Assembly (NCBI GenBank): GCA_003586115.2
Contig: QVOM02000034.1
Location: 109,779,610-109,843,609, forward strand
Direction of reading: 5' to 3'
DNA from: Salvator merianae
Taxonomy: Eukaryota > Chordata > Lepidosauria > Squamata > Teiidae
DNA: 64,000 bases
The notes beneath the pieces were generated by a model. The model worked only from the letters and a program-made list of their open reading frames with translations. It had not been told where the DNA came from and did not search any database. The translations under genes were made by a program, and so were the position numbers. The first letter of the stretch is position 1, and each line of letters opens with the position of its first letter. Shown here piece after piece: positions 58,061 to 64,000 of the stretch.

Positions 58061-61000
58061 CCAACCAAAAGACTATACCATGTAGTTTTGTCAGTAATGA
58101 GTAAGGTCACATTATATAAATAACCCTGTTTATAATAGTAAAAAAAAACCTCCCATCTCTAGTGTGTAATCCCTCCCTTCCCTCACCCCAAGTAAATACA
58201 CTATGTCATCTGTAATAGTGGCACACTTATTAAAAGGAAGAAAACTTCACACAATAATCACATAGATTTAGATTTACTGGTAGTACAATTGCTAATAACA
58301 CTGAAAAAAAATCCTAAAGGAAACCAGCACGGCTATGGCCAAGTATTGCCTCAAACCCTCCCTCCCCCACTAGAAAAGCCAATTTTCTTTTCGAAAATAT
58401 TACCAGAAGCAGCATAAAGCTGGATTTATGAAGTTCTTTAACTCAACTGGTTTCTCCCCCTCCAACTATCTATATTCTACAATTATCTCACTGAGTTTAG
58501 ATGTGGGATGATTTCATTAACAGAATTCACAAATGGCAGACAAAAAACAAACAAACAGGAACGGTACGGGGAGCTGCAGACAATGATATTTACATGTATA
58601 AACATATTCAAATTTCAATGTTACAAATAAAAGTGCACATAGATAATTACAAAGTATCACTGCAATTTTCGAATGGTCCTGACAATGAAGCATCACTTGG
58701 AAACAGACAAAGCACTGCAGTTAATCAGAAACTGGAGTCTTCCCTTACGCCAACTCGGAAAACAAAGAGTGAGAGAGAGAAAAAAAAAGGCTCCATAAAA
58801 ACCCTATTAAAACATTCATCAGACGTTAAAATGAAACTGAGACATGTTTTGTTTTCAATGCATAAAGTTTAAAAATGCACCATGTATGTTTTATGATAGA
58901 GCTCCAGAAAGCATCTACCATGGCTACCAGCAGCTGCAGAACTACAGAAAGATTCAGGAGTTTGTACGGAGACTCAAAGCCCTTTGTGGGATACTGATGT
59001 GGTAGTGTTGTTGGCAATCAACAGGTTTAGGCACTCAAGAGTTTAAGGCAGCTTCTGAATGGCAAGCACTTGACTTCTGAAAACAGTCGTTTTGTCGCGT
59101 AGTGGAAAAATCTGTGCTGTTATCCCAGGTTTTCAGTGCTCGTGGAAAGTTACTGAGGTGCTGAAGGTGGGCCACAGGTGCCTAGGGCTGAGGTGCGCTT
59201 CCTCTCCTCAAATAAGAAGGAATGCTAAGTCATAACGCCACAGAGCTGGAATGTAACGAATGGTCACAAGGAAGAAAAAAGTGATAGCAGCACAAATGGG
59301 AAATGGAATTAAAAAAAAAAAAAAACTTTAGTGAAGTGGTTTTGTTACAAATGTGGAAAAGGAAGAAGAGGTATGGAAATACAAAACTGTGAGGCATGCG
59401 TGCCTGGTACGTAAGTTAGACATGCAGAAGGCGGTTAGGGCGAGCACGGAGGTGGCACAGGCAGAGACTGTCAATGATGAGATCATGATCTCTGACTAAG
59501 GTGATCATGATTCAATGCCAGTTTAAAATGGGCATGGGAGATGAAGCAGCTGAAACAGCTGGTGAACACAACGCAACTGTTAAAGAGCGAGTAAGACTCC
59601 GCAGGGCTTAGGACCACGGACAAGGCATGTTTTTTAGCTTGAATGGTTTGGTTCTGTTGGAACCGAGTTTTAGCTGACCACGACAATTCTGAATACAGAT
59701 GAAAACGCTACCATGGTTAGTGAGAAACGTCTGCCCGCATGCCTTCATGCAACTGGCTGATCCCCATGTTTCTGGGGCTAACACCCCCCCTCCCACATTT
59801 AAAAAAAAAACCCAGCTGCATGTGTAACCTCCTTCAACATCTCGCCCATCAGAAACCCGCTTCAGGAACCTGCAGTCCAAGAGGAAAAAAAGAGAAGAAC
59901 AGAATTACCAGAAGATATTTGGGGGGGAAAAAAGAGTGAAAAGTGATCTCATTTTTTTTATTATTAAAAAAAAAACCCTCAGTCGACTAGAGAACAAATG
60001 TCCCTAAGCAACAGCAATGGCACTGAACCTTTTCAAGCTTTTAATACATGTACTTCCCAAACAGTAGCTCATTCAGTAGCAAATTAGTGCAATTTAAGCT
60101 TCCAAATTCTTCCTTCTCCCCAAGAAAAAATGTAGCATCTAGCAAAGGTAATAGCATTCCCTCTATTTACAAGAGCTTGCCGGTTCGTTTTAACAAAGGG
60201 ACCAAATCTGCAGCTCCTTTTCTTGGTGTATGCAAACCGGCTCCTTCTTTTGGAATGAACACGGTTGTCCATGCTGCCGGGAGCAGCCTTATAGGCACAC
60301 AAAACTGAGATGTAGTGCCACAGCCCTGAAAAATGGTTTTTCAAGAGAGTGTGGGTTGAAATACCTAACAAGTGGGAAGAAAGCAAAAAGGGCAGATTGC
60401 CATGTGCAGGCAATTAACTATGCATTTTCTTCAACTACCTCCTACATGTAGCATTTTTTAGCACAAAGGCTAAAAGATTATTTACAAAATAAGCAGGCCT
60501 GTAAGGCATTTGCCACAATCCCCTTAGTTTCGATTTATACAGGCATTTGTATAACTTGAAACATAAAAAAAGTTCCTTTGTTTTTTGAGCTGCAGTTCGA
60601 TGCCCAAAACTGCAAGCTGCTTTTGAGAAAAAAAAAATGTGTACAGCAGCAAAGGCAGGAAATACTTCTGTTTAGAAAACAAAAATACAAGCAGAATTGC
60701 TTGCCAAGCTTCATTGTTAGCCAAACATTGAGGAATGGGTATATGAATGTCACGCAACTATGTTTTCCAAATAAAAATGATCCCATCTATTTAAACATTC
60801 TTCAGGAAGACAGCTTTACAAAAATTAAGAAGGCCAATAAAATACAGTGATCTGATATCCAATTATAAAAGGCCATTTAAAAGGCTTCAAGCAGATAAAT
60901 GGAGAAGGAGAAAGATAACCGACATGGCACCGGCCAAAGCTTTGAAGAAAACTAAATTGAAGTGTGGACAGTCTTCTGGTTTCCTGTACTGACATCTTGG

Positions 61001-61122
61001 GTTAGGTCCACATGGCGAACATCTGATTCGAAGTCCCCTAAAAGCGCTAACACTTTTCATCCAATGGTGAGCTTCAGCATTCATTAAGGAATGTTCATTG
61101 CTTTAAGACGATGGATTAAAGG

Positions 61123-61301
61123 TTAGATATATGTTACTGCACCTTTACTATTTTTCTCTAGAGTAACATCTATGTAGGAAGTTGGCACATAGCCTTCTTC
61201 TCCGTTCTGTCTCCGGGCTCTTGTCCATCCATCACCTTTATCTTCCTCTATAATATACAGAACCTCCCCTTCTTTCATTGCAAGGGTACCTTCGTTGTGA
61301 C
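61123..61301 (-). CDS. FNBP1L: FNBP1L last coding exon: SH3 domain and C-terminus
   Basis: FNBP1L (TOCA-1) is an F-BAR protein that senses curved membrane, binds active CDC42 through its HR1 region and activates N-WASP/WIP actin assembly through its SH3 domain. This exon starts after acceptor TGCTATAATAG, completes a Gly codon and encodes [40 protein letters not shown] and [18 protein letters not shown], ending with TAA (61125-61123). The ALYDY-type SH3 features are clear: the acidic RT-loop, the GDGW tryptophan, and the final (Y)VPTSY. The end TYI fits a class I PDZ ligand (S/T-x-hydrophobic). Confidence 0.96.
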
Positions 61302-61700
61302 CTATTATAGCAATGTAAAACAAACACAGTATTACTTCTCGCAGGCCTTAAACGCCTCTTCTTGTTCTCTCCACCCCCACTGGCACTTAGTCTCTATCAC
61401 AGGAAGCAGCAGCAAATGGAACATCCACTCCAGCTGCAGGCCAGGAGACAAAATCAGGCCTCTTTTAAAACTGGAGCGCGTGCCAAATGGCTGTTTTTCT
61501 AATCTCACAGATTTGTCTGAATGCAGAACCATTATTCTGACACTAAAAAAAAAGAAGAAAAGACTGAAAGCATTATTTCCCAGAACTTGCATCTTCCACT
61601 AGCATAATTTTTATCCTACAGTCTATAGTCTGCAGGAGACAGGATACTGTGTGCATGTGTGCGCGCACGTCTATCTCTAATCATCCAAAGGTAACCATAC
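61302..61700 (-). other. FNBP1L: FNBP1L intron
   Basis: 399 bp with donor GATG|GTATGG and acceptor CTATAATAG, the latter with a weak pyrimidine tract. No repeat recognised. Confidence 0.85.
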
Positions 61701-61849
61701 CATCAAAAGGATAGATAGCTTTGCAGTGTCCTATAGCTGGTAAGGGATCGTCATCTTCAAATTCATCGTCAAATTCATTATGGGGGCCATGCTGCTGCGG
61801 TGGGCTTCGGACTTCTTGGTTCGCATCATCTGTATAGCTCCCTTCAGGG
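61701..61849 (-). CDS. FNBP1L: FNBP1L exon: acidic linker and start of SH3
   Basis: 149 nt, phase 2 in (completes a Ser codon) and phase 1 out. It encodes [20 protein letters not shown], then [20 protein letters not shown] and HCKAIYPFD. The acidic [10 protein letters not shown] cluster separates HR1 from SH3. [10 protein letters not shown] is the first strand of the SH3 domain (ALYPFD pattern). The acceptor is GCGTTACAG. Confidence 0.95.
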
Positions 61850-63880
61850 CTGTAACGCAACAGTCAAAAACAAAAGAACGTTTGTATCTCTTAAGACCAA
61901 GAATCCAAATAATTCCTCTATGATACGACAATCCTGAAACCTCTGTAGACTTCCAGTTTATACAGATTTATGATGTCAACTGTGTTTAGCCAACCTGCAT
62001 GCATAACCCAGTCCTGCTACAAGCTGCACAAGCTGAATATTTTACTCTATGCATCCAGTAGACCAAAATACCTAGAATGTTTTAAAACTGCTCTTCTAAA
62101 TGCACTCCTGTCTATGGCAGATTGGGAAACCCGTGGCCTTCCACTTATTCAGAGCATAAAGTTTCTATCACCTCTGACCACGGGTCAGGCTGGCCAAGGC
62201 AGATGGGAGCTGAAGGGTTTCAGCAAATCAAGAGCCACATTCATCCCTTGTATGCTGGAAGAAAGCCACGGCACTGCTGACACCTCTGCATTTGCTTCCG
62301 TTTACCGTAACTCCCCCTCTGTGGGATGGGACATGACAACCATACACACGCTTACTAATATTGCTGAAGGGAGCCTTTTCTTAGTTCTCCTGAAATAGGA
62401 GACGCGTACGCTGGTTCTCCCAAGAACAAACCGACATACATGTAGCTAAAATAAGCAGGTCTTTCACCATGGGTCTTTGCCGGATGCCACATACGTCTCA
62501 CGTAAATTACAATTTACTGTTCTTTAACGGTAGCCAAGAGCAGCAAATTGTAGCATTGATCACTGAGGAAGGATTGGGTGGTGGCAGAAGGGTAGCAGGA
62601 AGAACCGTCTGAAGTTAGCTGAAAGTGCTAAGCTTCTAAAGGTGAAGAGATGTTAGCAGGTAGAACCTTTTGTGCAACCATTTATGGTTCCTGGCTGTTC
62701 CTCTGATCCACAAGTTTTACTTCCTGGCAAAGGAATGCTTGTGAGCCTGCCTTGTTTTATTTCCTCCAAAACAGAACAAACCTGTGCCACAAGTTGGTGC
62801 TAAATCTGAATTTTTCTGGAAAGTATGTGCACGCGCATGCAATCACAGGTGTGTGCATGAATGCCCTCTGGCTTTTTCCCCCCAAAATTTTAGGATCCAT
62901 GCCATTTTGATGTAACCTAACCCTTGCAAATTGCAACAAATCACTACACTCTCTTAAATTATAACACACCAGTCACTATTTACTACCATTTTATATTCCA
63001 TGAAGCTATTTACTGTTGTATATTAACAAAGGTGTTTTTAAAATGTAAAACATTGGTTTTTAAAAAAGCATATATACAGTGCTTTCCTTAAAGTGTCTGA
63101 TGAGTAGCTAGTAAATGCATAATCAATGAACGGAAAATTATTCCATTAATTAAGTGATACATTAATTAGTAGTGTAAAACCCACAAATATAAATATTTTG
63201 CAAGATGCACACAAAGGGTGGAGGGAATTACTGCAAATATTAGAACCACCATGCAAATCTTTTCTTTTTCATGACGGAAGGACTCCCCAGAATGTGGAGG
63301 GGAAGTAAGATAACTTGTCACTAGTTCTTAGGACAATACTTCCTGTGGTAGGATTCTCCCTGCAAATCTCAAGTGATAGCAGGATGAAAGGAATGCTCAT
63401 GGGAAGAGAAGAGTGTCCTAAGTGAGTTGCTCTTTTCAAAGAAGGCTTTATTTATCTGCAACTCGACATGCTACTTTCACCTTCAGTAACCAAATCATTT
63501 CTATATAATGAAGTTATTTCAATTTTAGCAGCTAAGGGCGATTCCACACTGGCTGGTCTACCAGACAAGCAAGCGTACTAGGAGCTTCTCCTCTGCATGC
63601 TGGTGTGGTCCAAGGGAGGCCCCAGGTGGGTTCTCCAGCGTGTGAAAGGGAGGCTCCTAGTATGCTTCCTGGTCCAGCATACCAGCCAGTGAAGAATACC
63701 CAAGATTTCTGCAAAGAAAATAAAAGCGTAAAGCAACGAAAGGTTGGAATAAATGATAACGGGTGGGAGAATAGTCTTTGTGCTTAGAAAAATTCCTGAT
63801 GGGTACAGTTGCAGTTGCTTGCGAAACTCATAGTACCCATTCGGAACACACGGGCGCCATTATAAATGCAGTATAATAAC
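61850..63880 (-). other. FNBP1L: FNBP1L intron
   Basis: 2 kb with one palindromic MITE (63538-63700) and otherwise unassigned AT-rich sequence. Mammalian FNBP1L has alternatively spliced exons in this general part of the gene; I could not identify one here. Confidence 0.8.
63538..63700. mobile_element. Palindromic MITE, most complete copy
   Basis: The left arm CACACTGGCTGGTCTACCAG and GCGTACTAGGAGC is mirrored by GGCTCCTAGTATGCTTCCTG and CAGCATACCAGCCAGTG at the right. Halves or diverged copies are at 7157-7277 and 17839-17911. Confidence 0.75.
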
Positions 63881-63975
63881 CTCTCTCTCCCTTGGGTTAC
63901 AAGATGGTTGATGTCACTGCTGTGCCTTCTGTCTCCTCGTGCTGCTACTTTGCCTTCAACTTCCGTAAGCCATGC
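63881..63975 (-). CDS. FNBP1L: FNBP1L exon: end of HR1 region
   Basis: A short exon (95 nt) found by following the phase back from 61849. On the minus strand, acceptor CTTTCTCTAAAG is followed by AWLTEVEGKVAARGDRRHSS and DINHLVTQGRE plus two bases (AG), then donor GTTATT. EAWLSEVEG and RRHSSDINHLVTQGRES are diagnostic for FNBP1L, and the leftover AG joins the C at 61849 to make Ser. The N-terminal F-BAR domain and most of HR1 lie beyond the right edge of the window. Confidence 0.95.
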
Positions 63976-64000
63976 CTTTAGAGAAAGAGAGATGAAAATG

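Larger units (their letters stand above)
57500..61122 (-). other. FNBP1L: FNBP1L 3' UTR (predicted extent)
   Basis: Downstream of the FNBP1L stop, the minus strand is T-rich and free of recognised transposons for 3.6 kb, in contrast to the rest of the window. Candidate AATAAA signals on the minus strand are at 59962-59957 (short form) and 57520-57515 (long form). From memory the mammalian gene also has a multi-kilobase 3' UTR. A TA repeat lies at 58029-58060. Confidence 0.45.

Noticed and set aside
61970..62398. 142-codon plus-strand reading frame opposite FNBP1L
   Set aside because: It is intronic and antisense to FNBP1L, with no domain or codon-use argument. It is probably a chance ORF.

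Overview
This is a vertebrate nuclear genome window with very low coding density: about 2.7 kb of coding exon in 64 kb. The exons have canonical splice sites and matching phases, and the spaces between them are filled with degraded transposons. The repeats point to a squamate reptile: a BovB-type LINE 3' end, L1 and CR1 fragments, tRNA-derived SINEs with intact A/B-box-like promoters, and many short palindromic DNA elements. One SINE (42723-42981) has a tail I associate with geckos, so a gecko is my best guess, but that is inference.

Two genes are recognised, arranged tail to tail. BCAR3 (plus strand) enters from the left and ends at 52636. Nine exons are certain (28176-52636). They encode the SH2 domain, a Pro/Ser-rich linker and the Cdc25-like C-terminal domain that binds p130Cas/BCAR1. 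A tenth, poorly conserved N-terminal exon (3872-3998) is supported by splice sites and by exact phase match. A possible alternative first exon (10340-10423), with a repeat-poor, CRE-like upstream region, is proposed here. FNBP1L (TOCA-1, minus strand) enters from the right with its last three coding exons (63975-63881, 61849-61701, 61301-61123): the end of the HR1 region, an acidic linker and the SH3 domain. The two 3' UTRs face each other across roughly 54.2-57.5 kb. The human genome has the same tail-to-tail neighbours on chromosome 1p22, so this is conserved synteny.

Layout: 1-3.9 kb upstream BCAR3 intron; 3.9-28.2 kb a giant intron rich in foldback and hAT-like elements; 28.2-52.6 kb the BCAR3 exon series with smaller introns; 52.6-54.2 kb BCAR3 3' UTR; 54.2-57.5 kb intergenic; 57.5-61.1 kb probable FNBP1L 3' UTR; 61.1-64 kb FNBP1L last exons. 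Both products are adaptors in cytoskeletal and adhesion signalling: BCAR3 couples tyrosine-kinase signals to Cas/Rap/Rac, and FNBP1L couples CDC42 and curved membrane to N-WASP actin assembly. They are neighbours but not known to form an operon-like unit.

I see no novel protein system. The most interesting items are the candidate alternative BCAR3 first exon, a 188-bp GC-rich near-perfect palindrome nested in an older repeat, a foldback element near 5-7 kb, a hAT-like family carrying perfect 26-28 bp subterminal palindromes, the BovB fragment, and a likely splice switch that would add or remove a PDZ ligand at the FNBP1L C-terminus.
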